Assembly: GCF_007679045.1 (NCBI RefSeq)
Contig: NZ_VEFS01000001.1
Coordinates: forward strand, 181,520-245,519
Direction: 5' to 3'
DNA: 64,000 bases
Source of the DNA: Microbacterium sp. BH-3-3-3
GTDB taxonomy: Bacteria; Actinomycetota; Actinomycetes; Actinomycetales; Microbacteriaceae
Every line of letters begins with the position of its first letter. Position 1 is the stretch's first letter. Under the pieces are notes generated by a model. That model saw only the letters and a program-made list of their open reading frames with translations, was not told the origin of the DNA and made no database searches. Below are positions 14,051-22,187 of the stretch, one piece after another. The position numbers were made by a program, and so were the translations under genes.

Positions 14051-14321
14051 GTATCCACCTTACGAGTCGGACGGGTGCTGGAATCAGCAAGAACCGGGGC
14101 GGCGACGCCCGTATGCCCGACCGATGGCGGGTTACGAGGTCGCCGAGAATCGGCGCGCGACCCGACGTCGACGCTCGCCACCGGTGCTCACGGAGAGCTC
14201 CTCGGTGCGTGCGGTGATCGACGACATGTGGCGAGGGTATCCGCCGCGGCGAGCGCGGGGCAAATCGAGACTTCTAGATCGCCCGCGTGATAGCAGCCGT
14301 GAATCTGCCTCGCAATGGTGT

Positions 14322-14345
14322 CGTGTCCCCCGTTTGGGGGACACG
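14322..14345. repeat. Perfect 10-bp hairpin with GTTT loop
   Basis: CGTGTCCCCC, GTTT, GGGGGACACG is a perfect 10-bp inverted repeat. It is not followed by a T run and is far from argC, so it is more likely an operator or RNA structure than a terminator. Confidence 0.7.
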
Positions 14346-14360
14346 CGAACCGTACTATGT

Positions 14361-14424
14361 GAGACCTGCCCTCATCGCCGGGCACTTCCGACTGCCCCCC
14401 TTACCGGCGATGAGGGCAGATCTC
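14361..14424. repeat. Long inverted repeat (20 of 21 bp) with 22-nt loop
   Basis: The arm 14361-14381 pairs with 14404-14424 with a single mismatch; the inner 16 bp (CTGCCCTCATCGCCGG and its complement) are perfect. It lies about 170 nt upstream of the repeat-protein start, so it could be a 5' leader structure of that transcript, a regulator site or a mobile-element remnant. No tRNA-like features are present. Confidence 0.75.
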
Positions 14425-14592
14425 TGCGCACCCGGAGGTGCACGCGTGCGATCCTACGTCGATCGACGAACAGTGCAGCGGGTGAGTGTGCCGCCTCGAA
14501 CGGGTGAAGTCAACTACTTACAGCTACTTCATTCGATTCCCTATCTTCATTCCCGTGGTGCTTAGGGGGGCCTAGGACACCAGGGGATTCTT

Positions 14593-16608
14593 GTGCTTCG
14601 CACGAACTTTCATAACGGTCACGTCCCGCGCACGATGCGGGTTCGTCGAACGATCATTCAGACGACGGCGGTCATCACGTTCAGCGCCTTGGCGGCGTTC
14701 GGGGCGCCGTTGAGCGCGTCCGCCGTGGGTGAGGCGGTCACCGCCGAGTCGACGACGACCACGACCACAACCGAGCCGACGACCGACGGGCATACCGACG
14801 GGTCCACGGACGGACACACGGACGGGACGACGGACGGACACACGGACGGGACGACGGACGGGTCGACCGACGGGCACACGGACGGCACCACCGACGGGCA
14901 CACCGACGGATCGACGGACGGATGGACCGACGGCAGCACCGACGGGTCGACCGACGGGCACACGGACGGCACGACCGACGGACACACGGACGGCACGACC
15001 GACGGACACACCGACGGAACGACCGACACCAAGGACGCTGCGGACTCGTGGGACTCGAAGGACTCCTGGGATGCCACGGACTCCAAGGACATGACCGACT
15101 CGAAGGACTCGTGGGATGCCACGGACTCGAAGGACATGACCGACTCGCATGACGCGACGGACACCAAGGACTCCTGGGACGCCACCGACTCCAAAGACAT
15201 GACCGACTCGAAGGACTCGTGGGATGCCACGGACTCGAAGGACATGACCGACTCGCATGACGCGACGGACACCAAGGACTCCTGGGACGCGACCGACTCC
15301 AAGGACATGACCGACTCGAAGGACTCGTGGGATGCCACGGACTCGAAGGACATGACCGACTCGAAGGACTCGCACGACGCGACCGACTCCAAGGACGCGC
15401 ACGACGCGACCGACTCCAAGGACATGACCGACTCGAAGGACTCGTGGGATGCCACGGACTCGAAGGACATGACCGACTCCAAGGACTCCTGGGACGCCAC
15501 CGACTCCAAGGACATGACCGACTCGAAGGACGCGCACGACGCGACCGACTCCAAGGACATGACCGACTCGAAGGACGCGCACGACGCGACCGACTCCAAG
15601 GACATGACCGACTCCAAGGACTCCTGGGACGCCACCGACTCCAAGGACATGACCGACTCGAAGGACTCGCACGACGCGACCGACTCGAAGGACATGACCG
15701 ACTCCAAGGACTCGTGGGATGCCACGGACTCGTGGGACGCGAAGGACTCGACCGACTCTTGGGACGCTACGGACTCCAAGGACATGAAGGATTCCAAGGA
15801 CTCGGCTGACTCCAAGGACTCCCACGACGCGACCGACGCGAAGGACATGACCGACGCCAAGGACTCGCACGACGCGACCGACGTCAAGGACTCGACCGAC
15901 GTCAAGGACTCGCACGACGCCACCGACGCCAAGGACTCGACCGACTCCAAGGACTCGCACGACGCCACCGACGCCAAGGACTCGACCGACTCCAAGGACT
16001 CGCACGACGCCACCGACTCCAAGGACATGACCGACTCCAAGGACTCCGCTGACTCCAAGGACTCGACCGACTCGGAGGACTCCACCGACTCGAAGGACTC
16101 CACCGACTCGCACGACGCCACGGACTCCCGTGACGCCACCGACTCGCACGACGCCACCGACTCGACCGACTCCTCGGACCGCTCGGGCACCCCGGCGGGC
16201 TACGCCGCTCCCCGCACAGGTTCGCAGCTGGCCGTGACCGGCTCCGACACCGGCAGCAGCGCCACGACGTTCTCGCTCCTGGCCGGTGCGATGCTCCTGG
16301 TCGGATTCGGTCTGATGGCGGCTCGTCGCCGCAGCACGCGTCCTGCCGTGGCCTCGGCATCCGCGGCATCCGTCGCCCGAACCGCACCGCCCGTCTCGCC
16401 CGCACCGTCGATCGTCGACCGCCCCTCCACGGCGACCTCGACCACCACGATGAGTGCGACCGCGGCGGGCCCGCGCACCGCGGAGGGATCACCCGCCCCG
16501 CGGGGTGAGGCCCGACGCAGCTCGCGATCGGCCTCGCCGCATCGCCGGGACGGTTCGCCGGGAGCAGCCGGCACCGATGGTCCTGTCGACGGCTCGCTGA
16601 GCGGCTGA
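14593..16608 (+). CDS. Secreted low-complexity TDGx/XXD-repeat protein with LAVTG wall-anchor motif
   Basis: A 671-aa protein. Residues 1-44 are a Sec-type signal peptide (RR then a hydrophobic stretch ending SASA). Residues ~64-143 are about 20 tetrapeptides TDGx (x = H, T, S or W). Residues ~146-529 are about 128 consecutive tripeptides XXD (SKD, SWD, ATD, MTD, SHD...), so every third residue is Asp. Then come a short linker, LAVTG (546-550, an LAxTG class E sortase-type motif), one membrane helix (~558-577), RRR and an unusual ~94-aa Ser/Ala/Pro-rich tail. I chose the GTG with AGGGG upstream; an ATG at 14635 still leaves a full signal peptide. The stop is 1 nt before the DUF5819 gene, so an operon is likely. 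No specific function is recognised; surface adhesin, stalk or substrate for the downstream pair are options. Confidence 0.82.
   Translation: MLRTNFHNGHVPRTMRVRRTIIQTTAVITFSALAAFGAPLSASAVGEAVTAESTTTTTTTEPTTDGHTDGSTDGHTDGTTDGHTDGTTDGSTDGHTDGTTDGHTDGSTDGWTDGSTDGSTDGHTDGTTDGHTDGTTDGHTDGTTDTKDAADSWDSKDSWDATDSKDMTDSKDSWDATDSKDMTDSHDATDTKDSWDATDSKDMTDSKDSWDATDSKDMTDSHDATDTKDSWDATDSKDMTDSKDSWDATDSKDMTDSKDSHDATDSKDAHDATDSKDMTDSKDSWDATDSKDMTDSKDSWDATDSKDMTDSKDAHDATDSKDMTDSKDAHDATDSKDMTDSKDSWDATDSKDMTDSKDSHDATDSKDMTDSKDSWDATDSWDAKDSTDSWDATDSKDMKDSKDSADSKDSHDATDAKDMTDAKDSHDATDVKDSTDVKDSHDATDAKDSTDSKDSHDATDAKDSTDSKDSHDATDSKDMTDSKDSADSKDSTDSEDSTDSKDSTDSHDATDSRDATDSHDATDSTDSSDRSGTPAGYAAPRTGSQLAVTGSDTGSSATTFSLLAGAMLLVGFGLMAARRRSTRPAVASASAASVARTAPPVSPAPSIVDRPSTATSTTTMSATAAGPRTAEGSPAPRGEARRSSRSASPHRRDGSPGAAGTDGPVDGSLSG
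14782..15021 (+). repeat. 12-bp coding repeat (TDGx tetrapeptides)
   Basis: About 20 tandem copies of a 12-bp unit ACSGACGGNNNS encoding Thr-Asp-Gly-x. Codon-level variation (ACG or ACC, GGG or GGA) shows it is not a recent slippage product. It ends where the 9-bp XXD repeat begins. Confidence 0.9.
15028..16179 (+). repeat. 9-bp coding repeat (XXD tripeptides) with 45-bp higher-order units
   Basis: 1152 bp = 128 units of 9 bp, each ending in an Asp codon. In the first two thirds a 15-residue higher-order unit (ATD SKD MTD SKD SWD) recurs, often nearly identical in DNA, indicating expansion by recombination; toward the 3' end units are more mixed (SHD ATD AKD STD). Reading both complementary strands gives spurious long open frames here. 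Confidence 0.9.
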
Positions 16609-16609
16609 C

Positions 16610-17440
16610 ATGACCACGAAGAAGACAGGGGCCGGTCGCACCACGCGGCCGGCCCCCGCCCCCCGCTCTGCTCCGGCGGAGCGGGGGCCTCTCGCGCCCG
16701 CGATCGCGACGGTGGCTGCCGTCGCGGTCGTGGGGGCGTACGTGTTCGTGAGTGCGACGTTCACCGCTCCCCCATCGCCCGCGCGGGCGATGGTGAGCGA
16801 CGGTTTCGCGCCGTACTTCTCGCAGCGGTGGGACGTGTTCGCGCCGAACATCCTCCGCGTCAACAGTGCTCTGCAGGTGCAGGCGCAGTGGCGCGATGAC
16901 AACGGCGACCTGCAGGCGAGCGACTGGATCGACGTCACCGACATGGAGCTCGCCGCGGTGCGCGGCATCCCGACCCCGTCGCGCATCTCGAAGAACAGCA
17001 TCAACGCGCTGAGCACCTACCTCGAGCGCTACGACGAACTCACCCCCGCCCAGCAGCAACGGGTGCAGGACTCGTTCATCGAACGCGCCTCCGACGGCGG
17101 TTTCACCGCGACCCCGGATGCCGAGCTGCGCGCCGAACTCGACGGTCTCGGCGACAGCGGCGAAGGGTCGTCCGTTCCGTTCGTACGGTACGACTACATG
17201 TTGAACCGTTTCTCCACCGCGTTCACCGAGGCGTACTTCGGGCGCGACGTGGAGAGGGTGCGGTGGCGAGCGCAGTTCGACCGCCCGAACGAGTTCCTCC
17301 ACCGTTTCGACGACGAGCGTCAGTTCGACCTGAACGAGCTCACTTTCGGATGGCGTGCGGCCGAGCAGGCCGACGACCCATCGGTGCGCGGCATCTTCGC
17401 CGACGTGCAGACGCGCTACACCGGCGAGGAGCGGCGATGA
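16610..17440 (+). CDS. DUF5819 family membrane-anchored protein
   Basis: 276 aa. It has a basic Pro-rich N-terminus, one transmembrane segment (~residues 28-48) and an extracytoplasmic domain. The family signature APYFSQRWDVFAPN (~residues 66-79) is clear, with later YLERYDELTPAQQ and FVRYDYMLNRFSTAF blocks. DUF5819 proteins are generally paired with HTTM-domain proteins, as here, where the stop overlaps the next start (ATGA). The layout resembles SdpA beside SdpB in the Bacillus SDP toxin system; I regard it as the likely partner subunit of the HTTM protein rather than a free-standing enzyme. The start is 1 nt after the preceding stop. Confidence 0.78.
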   Translation: MTTKKTGAGRTTRPAPAPRSAPAERGPLAPAIATVAAVAVVGAYVFVSATFTAPPSPARAMVSDGFAPYFSQRWDVFAPNILRVNSALQVQAQWRDDNGDLQASDWIDVTDMELAAVRGIPTPSRISKNSINALSTYLERYDELTPAQQQRVQDSFIERASDGGFTATPDAELRAELDGLGDSGEGSSVPFVRYDYMLNRFSTAFTEAYFGRDVERVRWRAQFDRPNEFLHRFDDERQFDLNELTFGWRAAEQADDPSVRGIFADVQTRYTGEERR

Positions 17441-18519
17441 CCATCCAATTCACCCGACGTCAGGGGTGGCGACAGCGCCTCTCCCCCGTGCAGCTGTGGA
17501 CCGGCTTCCAGGACTGGCTGACGTCGGCGAAGCACGCGACGATTGGCTTCTCGCTGCTGCGGATCATCTTCGCGGTGGCGATGCTGCTCGTGCTGCTGCC
17601 GAGCTTCGCCGACCGGCACTACCTGTGGGGGGCGGGATCGTGGTGGGTGGAACCTGAGGCGCGTCGCCGCGGGTGGTGGGAGCCCTTCCGACTCATCTTC
17701 GCCAAGGACGATCCGGTACTTTTCGACCTGGCGTACTTCGCGCTCATTGCCCTGGCGCTGCTGTTCCTCGTGGGCTTCAAGACCCGTTGGGTGACGCCCG
17801 TGCTGCTCTTGTTCTGGGTCGGCCTCTCGGCCAACACGACGCTGCTGACCAACGGCGGCGACACCCTCATGCGGATCGTGCTGGTGTTCGCGCTGTTCGC
17901 CGACCTCAGCCGGCACTTCTCCGTCGACGCCTGGCTACGACGCAGGCGCGGCGAGCGGGCCGGACGATTCGACGCGCTCCGACGTCGCGTGCCCGAGTGG
18001 CTTTCGCCGCTGCTGCACAACACCGCGCTGATCCTGTGCTGCTACCAGATCCTGCTCGTGTACCTCGTGTCGTCGATCCTCAAGCTGCAGGGTGAGGAAT
18101 GGATCTCCGGGACCGCCCTCTACTACGCCCTCTCGCTCACCGAGTTCCAGGTGCTTCCCGCCCTGAGCGAAGCGGTGTGGCAGGTGACCCCGTTCATCAT
18201 GGTCGGCACGTGGTTCGCTCTCGTCGTGCAGCTCACGTTCCCGGTGGCGCTGCTGTGGAAGCCGTCGCGCTACGTCGCGGTCGCGGGCCTCTCGCTCACG
18301 CACTTCGGTATCGGCCTGCTGCTCGGACTCTGGCCGTTCTCGCTCGCGATGATCGCACTCGACCTGCTGCTCGTGCGCGACGCGTCGTGGTTGCGGGTGC
18401 GCGCCGTGGTCGGCATGCTCGTCACGCGCGGGCGTCGGGCCATCGCCGCGGCCCGCGAGAGCGTCCGCGAAGGGGGCGATGAGCTGACCCCCGAAACGCC
18501 GGAGCGCCGCGCGGCATGA
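17437..18519 (+). CDS. HTTM domain membrane protein (vitamin K-dependent carboxylase-like / SdpB-like)
   Basis: 360 aa with about eight transmembrane segments. HTTM hallmarks include the opening GFSLLRIIFAVAMLLVLLPSF, GFKTRWVTPVLLLFW, NGGDTLMRIVLVFALFADLSR and QILLVYLVSSILKLQGEEWISGTALYY. The same fold contains vitamin K-dependent gamma-carboxylase and the SDP-toxin maturation protein SdpB; the carboxylase catalytic residues cannot be confirmed by eye, so an enzymatic call would be premature. It is translationally coupled to the DUF5819 gene by ATGA. Expected in the cytoplasmic membrane, possibly acting on the co-encoded secreted repeat protein (inference). Confidence 0.8.
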   Translation: MTIQFTRRQGWRQRLSPVQLWTGFQDWLTSAKHATIGFSLLRIIFAVAMLLVLLPSFADRHYLWGAGSWWVEPEARRRGWWEPFRLIFAKDDPVLFDLAYFALIALALLFLVGFKTRWVTPVLLLFWVGLSANTTLLTNGGDTLMRIVLVFALFADLSRHFSVDAWLRRRRGERAGRFDALRRRVPEWLSPLLHNTALILCCYQILLVYLVSSILKLQGEEWISGTALYYALSLTEFQVLPALSEAVWQVTPFIMVGTWFALVVQLTFPVALLWKPSRYVAVAGLSLTHFGIGLLLGLWPFSLAMIALDLLLVRDASWLRVRAVVGMLVTRGRRAIAAARESVREGGDELTPETPERRAA

Positions 18520-18548
18520 GCCGGCGGCGCCCCTGGTCGTGATGGTGC

Positions 18549-21077
18549 TCAGTCGCGGATGGCCGCGCCGAACCGGTCGGCGGCCACCGCGACACCGGCG
18601 AGCTTGGCCTCGGTGGCCTCGGCTGCGGTGAGGGTGCGGTCGTCGGCGCGGAACCGCAGCGCGAACGTGAGGCTCTTCGTCCCCTCGGCGAGTCCCTGGC
18701 CGCGATAGTCGTCGACCAGGCGAGCGCCCTCGATCAGCGGAGTCCCACCCTCGAGCAGCGCCGCGCGCACGTCACCGGCGGCGACGTCGATCGGAACCGT
18801 GAGCGAGACATCCTGCGTGGCGGCGGGGAAACCCGAGAGGGATGCCGCGACGACGCGCGACTGCGCGAGCTCGAGCATCGCGTCGAGGTCGAGCTCGGCC
18901 ACGAGCACTCGCCCGGGCAGGTCGGCCGCAGCCGACACCGCGGGCAGCAGCTCGCCGACGTAGCCGATGTCGTGTCCCGAGGCGAGCACCCGCGCCGTGC
19001 GGCCCGGGTGCAGAGCGGCGCGCTGAGCCTGCACGAGCTCGATGTCGAGCCCGGCGGCGGCGGTCAGCACGCGCACGGCGTCCACGGCATCCGCGAGGTC
19101 CGCGACGACCGCGGGCTGACCCGGCTGCTTCGCGACCGTGTGACCGGTCAGCAGAACGGCCACGTGCCGACGCTGCGGCGGGATCGACGCGTCGAGGGCG
19201 GCCAGGGTCGCGGCATCCGGACGCACCGCCAACGGCGGCACCGACGGCGTGCCGTACTGCACGCCCGGCTTGGGCAGGAAGACGGTCCCGGTCTCGAAGA
19301 GCGCGAGGTCGACGATGCCGCGCGACACGTTGCGATGCGCCACCTGCAGCAGGGCCGGCACGAGCGAGCGGCGCAGGAACGGGGCGAGGCCGTCGAGCGG
19401 GTTCGCGAGCTTGACGCTGGGCAGGGAGTCGCCCGAGGGCGAGCCGTGCAGAGCGTTCTGCTCCTCGGTGGTGAAGGGGAACGACGGCGTCTCGACGAAT
19501 CCGGCCGAGGCGAGCGCGTTGGCGACGCGGCGGCGTCCCTGCTGCGCGGAGGTGAGGCCGCGGCCCGACGGCGGAGTCGGCAGCACCGAGGGGATGCGGT
19601 CGTACCCCTCGATACGCGCGACCTCCTCGGCCAGCGTCCACTTGTCGGTGAGGTCGGGGCGCCACGACGGCGCGGTGACCGCCCACCCACCCTCGCGCTC
19701 CTCGACGGTGCCGCCGATCAGGCGCAGGGCGCGCACGATCTCGTCGTCGGTGTACGCGACGCCGATGAGGCCCGGAACGAATCCGGCCGGCAGCGTGATC
19801 GGGTCACGACGGTAGGTCGACGGGAGGGATCCGCCCAGCTCGGTGTCGAGGGTTCCGCCGGCGAGCTCGACCATCAACGACGCGACGCGCTCGGCCGCGA
19901 CGTGGGCCACGAGCGGGTCGACACCGCGCTCGAAGCGGCGCGAGGCCTCGGACGGCAACTTGTGCCGGCGGGCGGTGCGCGCGATCGAGACCTGGTCGAA
20001 CGTCGCCGCCTCGATGAGCACGTTGCGCGTGGCGTCGCTCATCTCGGTGGGGCCGCCGCCCATGACACCCGCGAGGCCGATCGGGCCCGACTCGTCGGTG
20101 ATGAGCAGGTCTTCGGCGTGGAGCGTGCGCACCTGGCCGTCGAGCGTCTCGAGCTTCTCGCCCTGCGCCGCGCGGCGCACGGTGATGCCGCCCTGCAGTC
20201 GGTCGAGGTCGTACCCGTGGATCGGCTGGCCCAACTCGAGCATCACGTAGTTGGTGATGTCGATGAGCACCCCGAGCGAACGGATGCCGGCGAGCGACAG
20301 CCGCGTGATCATCCACGGAGGCGTCGGTCGCGAGGGGTCGACGTCGCGCACGATCCGCGCCACGAACTGGCTTGCACCCTGGCGTCCGCGGATGGGAGCG
20401 CCGTCGTCGACGGCGATAGGGAAGCCCTCCGGCGTGCGGGCGACGGCCGCGTCGTGGCCGGCACCCGGATCGCGGAAGGCCGCGCCCGTGGCGTGCGAGT
20501 ACTCGCGGGCGACGCCGCGCAGCGAGAGGGCGTAGCCGCGGTCGGGGGTGACGTTGATCTCGACGGCGATGTCGTCGAGGCCCAGCAGCGCGATCGCGTC
20601 GGTTCCGACGGGAGCGTCGATGCCCAGCTCGACCAGGCGCAGGATGCCGCTGTGCTCGCTCCCGAGGCCCAGCTCCTTCGCCGAGGCGATCATGCCGTCG
20701 GACACGTGACCGTAGGTCTTGCGCGCGGCGATGGGGAACGGTCCGGGCAGAACCGAGCCGGGCAGGGTCACCACGACCTTGTCGCCCTCGAAGAAGTTGC
20801 CCGCACCGCAGACGATGCCGCGGATGTCCCTTTCACCGGTCCCTGAGCCTGTCGAAGGGCCGACGTCGACCTGGCACCAACGGATGGTCTTGCCATTGGA
20901 CTGCGGCTCGGGGGTGAACTCGATCACCTGCCCGACGACGATGGGGCCGGACAGCTCGAAGCGGTGCACGTCCTCTTCTTCGAAGCCGACGGAGACGAGG
21001 GCCGCCAGGACGTCTTCGGGCGTGGCCTCGGCCGCGACGTCGACGTACTCGCGCAACCAGGAGAGCGGGACGCGCAT
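18549..21077 (-). CDS. pheT: Phenylalanyl-tRNA synthetase beta subunit
   Basis: 842 aa; forms the alpha2-beta2 enzyme with PheS. Visible in order: the N-terminal B1/tRNA-binding OB domain (VVGQVIEFTPEP to GIVCGAGNFFEG), B3/B4 editing domain (FERGVDPL), B5 domain, catalytic-like core (FFTEEQN-type PFTTEEQNALHG, NPLDGLAPFLRRSLVPALL) and the C-terminal ferredoxin-fold anticodon-binding domain (YRGQGLAEGTKSLTFALRFR). Oddity: residues ~91-98 (PSTGSGTG) are encoded by an in-frame REP palindrome. The ATG overlaps the pheS stop by 1 nt (TGATG). Confidence 0.95.
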   Translation of the reverse strand: MRVPLSWLREYVDVAAEATPEDVLAALVSVGFEEEDVHRFELSGPIVVGQVIEFTPEPQSNGKTIRWCQVDVGPSTGSGTGERDIRGIVCGAGNFFEGDKVVVTLPGSVLPGPFPIAARKTYGHVSDGMIASAKELGLGSEHSGILRLVELGIDAPVGTDAIALLGLDDIAVEINVTPDRGYALSLRGVAREYSHATGAAFRDPGAGHDAAVARTPEGFPIAVDDGAPIRGRQGASQFVARIVRDVDPSRPTPPWMITRLSLAGIRSLGVLIDITNYVMLELGQPIHGYDLDRLQGGITVRRAAQGEKLETLDGQVRTLHAEDLLITDESGPIGLAGVMGGGPTEMSDATRNVLIEAATFDQVSIARTARRHKLPSEASRRFERGVDPLVAHVAAERVASLMVELAGGTLDTELGGSLPSTYRRDPITLPAGFVPGLIGVAYTDDEIVRALRLIGGTVEEREGGWAVTAPSWRPDLTDKWTLAEEVARIEGYDRIPSVLPTPPSGRGLTSAQQGRRRVANALASAGFVETPSFPFTTEEQNALHGSPSGDSLPSVKLANPLDGLAPFLRRSLVPALLQVAHRNVSRGIVDLALFETGTVFLPKPGVQYGTPSVPPLAVRPDAATLAALDASIPPQRRHVAVLLTGHTVAKQPGQPAVVADLADAVDAVRVLTAAAGLDIELVQAQRAALHPGRTARVLASGHDIGYVGELLPAVSAAADLPGRVLVAELDLDAMLELAQSRVVAASLSGFPAATQDVSLTVPIDVAAGDVRAALLEGGTPLIEGARLVDDYRGQGLAEGTKSLTFALRFRADDRTLTAAEATEAKLAGVAVAADRFGAAIRD
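20838..20861. repeat. REP-like palindrome inside the pheT reading frame
   Basis: GGTCCCTGAGCCTGTCGAAG followed by GGCC is the same sequence found between other genes in this window, but here it lies within pheT and is translated as Gly-Pro-Ser-Thr-Gly-Ser-Gly-Thr. It keeps frame and falls in a loop of the N-terminal OB domain between VDVG and ERDIRGIVCGAGN. Confidence 0.9.
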
Positions 21078-22117
21078 CAGACCACCATTCCGAACTGCTC
21101 GCTGAAGCGGACATCGCCCTCGGCCATGTCGCGCATGTCTTGCACGTCGCTGCGGAACATGAGCGTGCGCTCGATGCCCATGCCGAAGGCGAAGCCCGAG
21201 TACTCCTCGGGGTCGATGCCCGCGGCCCGCAGCACGTTGGGGTTCACCATGCCGCAGCCACCCCACTCGATCCATCGGGCGCCGCCCTTGAAGGTCGGAT
21301 GCCAGAGGTCGAGCTCGGCGCTCGGCTCGGTGAACGGGAAGAAGTTGGCGCGGAAGCGCGTCTTCGCCTCGGGCCCGAACAGCACGCGCGCGGCGTGGTC
21401 GAGGGTGCCCTTGAGATGGGCCATGGTGATGCCCTTGTCGACGACGAGTCCTTCGAACTGCGTGAACACCGGCAGGTGCGTGGCGTCGAACTCGTCGGTG
21501 CGGTACACCCGGCCCGGGCACAGCACGTAGATCGGCAGGTCGCGCTCGAGCATCGACCGCACCTGCACGGGGCTCGTGTGCGTGCGGAGCACGAGGTGGC
21601 GCGCGACGGGATCGACGAAGAAGGTGTCCTGCATCTGCCGTGCGGGGTGGTCGACGTCGAAGTTGAGCGCGTCGAAGTTGAACCACTCGTGCTCGAGCTC
21701 CGGCCCCTCCGCGATCTCCCAGCCCATGCCGACGAAGATGTCGGACACCTGCTCTTGCAGGAGGGTGATCGGATGCCGTGCCCCGACGCGAGCGCGCTGC
21801 GGGAGCGCCGTCACGTCGATGCGCTCGGCCTCGAGCTGGGCCGCGGTCTCGGCGGCCGCCAGCTCCGCCTCGCGAGCGGCGAGAGCCTGGTTCACCTGCC
21901 CACGGGCCTGCCCGACGAGCTTGCCGAAAGAGGCCTTGTGCTCGGGGGCGACGTTGCGCATCTGGGCGTTCAGCTGGGCGAGGGAGGACTGCTCCCCCGT
22001 GTGCGCGGAACGGGCGGACTTCAGCTCGGCGGTGGTCGCGGCGGCGGCGATGGCGGCAAGGGCCTCATCGACCGCGGAGGCGACGGCCTCGGGGGTGATC
22101 TCGGGTGCGTCGGACAC
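21077..22117 (-). CDS. pheS: Phenylalanyl-tRNA synthetase alpha subunit
   Basis: 346 aa; catalytic subunit. The N-terminal coiled-coil (residues ~5-90) is followed by class II motif 2 (FRANFFPFTEPS) and motif 3 (GFAFGMGIERTLMFR), with HPARQMQDTFF typical of PheS. The start is GTG at 22117, with TAGACT 8 nt upstream, suggesting little or no leader. It is co-transcribed with pheT. No tRNA-mimicking leader or T-box was seen upstream. Confidence 0.95.
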   Translation of the reverse strand: MSDAPEITPEAVASAVDEALAAIAAAATTAELKSARSAHTGEQSSLAQLNAQMRNVAPEHKASFGKLVGQARGQVNQALAAREAELAAAETAAQLEAERIDVTALPQRARVGARHPITLLQEQVSDIFVGMGWEIAEGPELEHEWFNFDALNFDVDHPARQMQDTFFVDPVARHLVLRTHTSPVQVRSMLERDLPIYVLCPGRVYRTDEFDATHLPVFTQFEGLVVDKGITMAHLKGTLDHAARVLFGPEAKTRFRANFFPFTEPSAELDLWHPTFKGGARWIEWGGCGMVNPNVLRAAGIDPEEYSGFAFGMGIERTLMFRSDVQDMRDMAEGDVRFSEQFGMVV

Positions 22118-22187
22118 GAGATGAGAGTCTACCGACGGGCGGGGACACTCCCCCGCCCGTCGGTGATTCCGACGCTCGGCTCGGCGG

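Larger units (their letters stand above)
14051..14592. other. Gene-free region between argC and the repeat-protein gene
   Basis: About 540 nt without a credible gene. It holds the argC promoter at its left end, two strong inverted repeats in the middle (14322-14345 and 14361-14424), paired CTACTT direct repeats (14514-14519 and 14524-14529) and the upstream region of the plus-strand repeat-protein gene. It is less GC-rich than its surroundings around 14500-14550, as expected for a promoter. Confidence 0.7.

Noticed and set aside
14572..16190. Two long antisense open frames (525 and 510 codons) opposite the repeat protein.
   Set aside because: They are complements of the 9-bp repeat, encode only VGVR/SVES-type monotony, have no ribosome site and follow directly from codon choice in the repeat.
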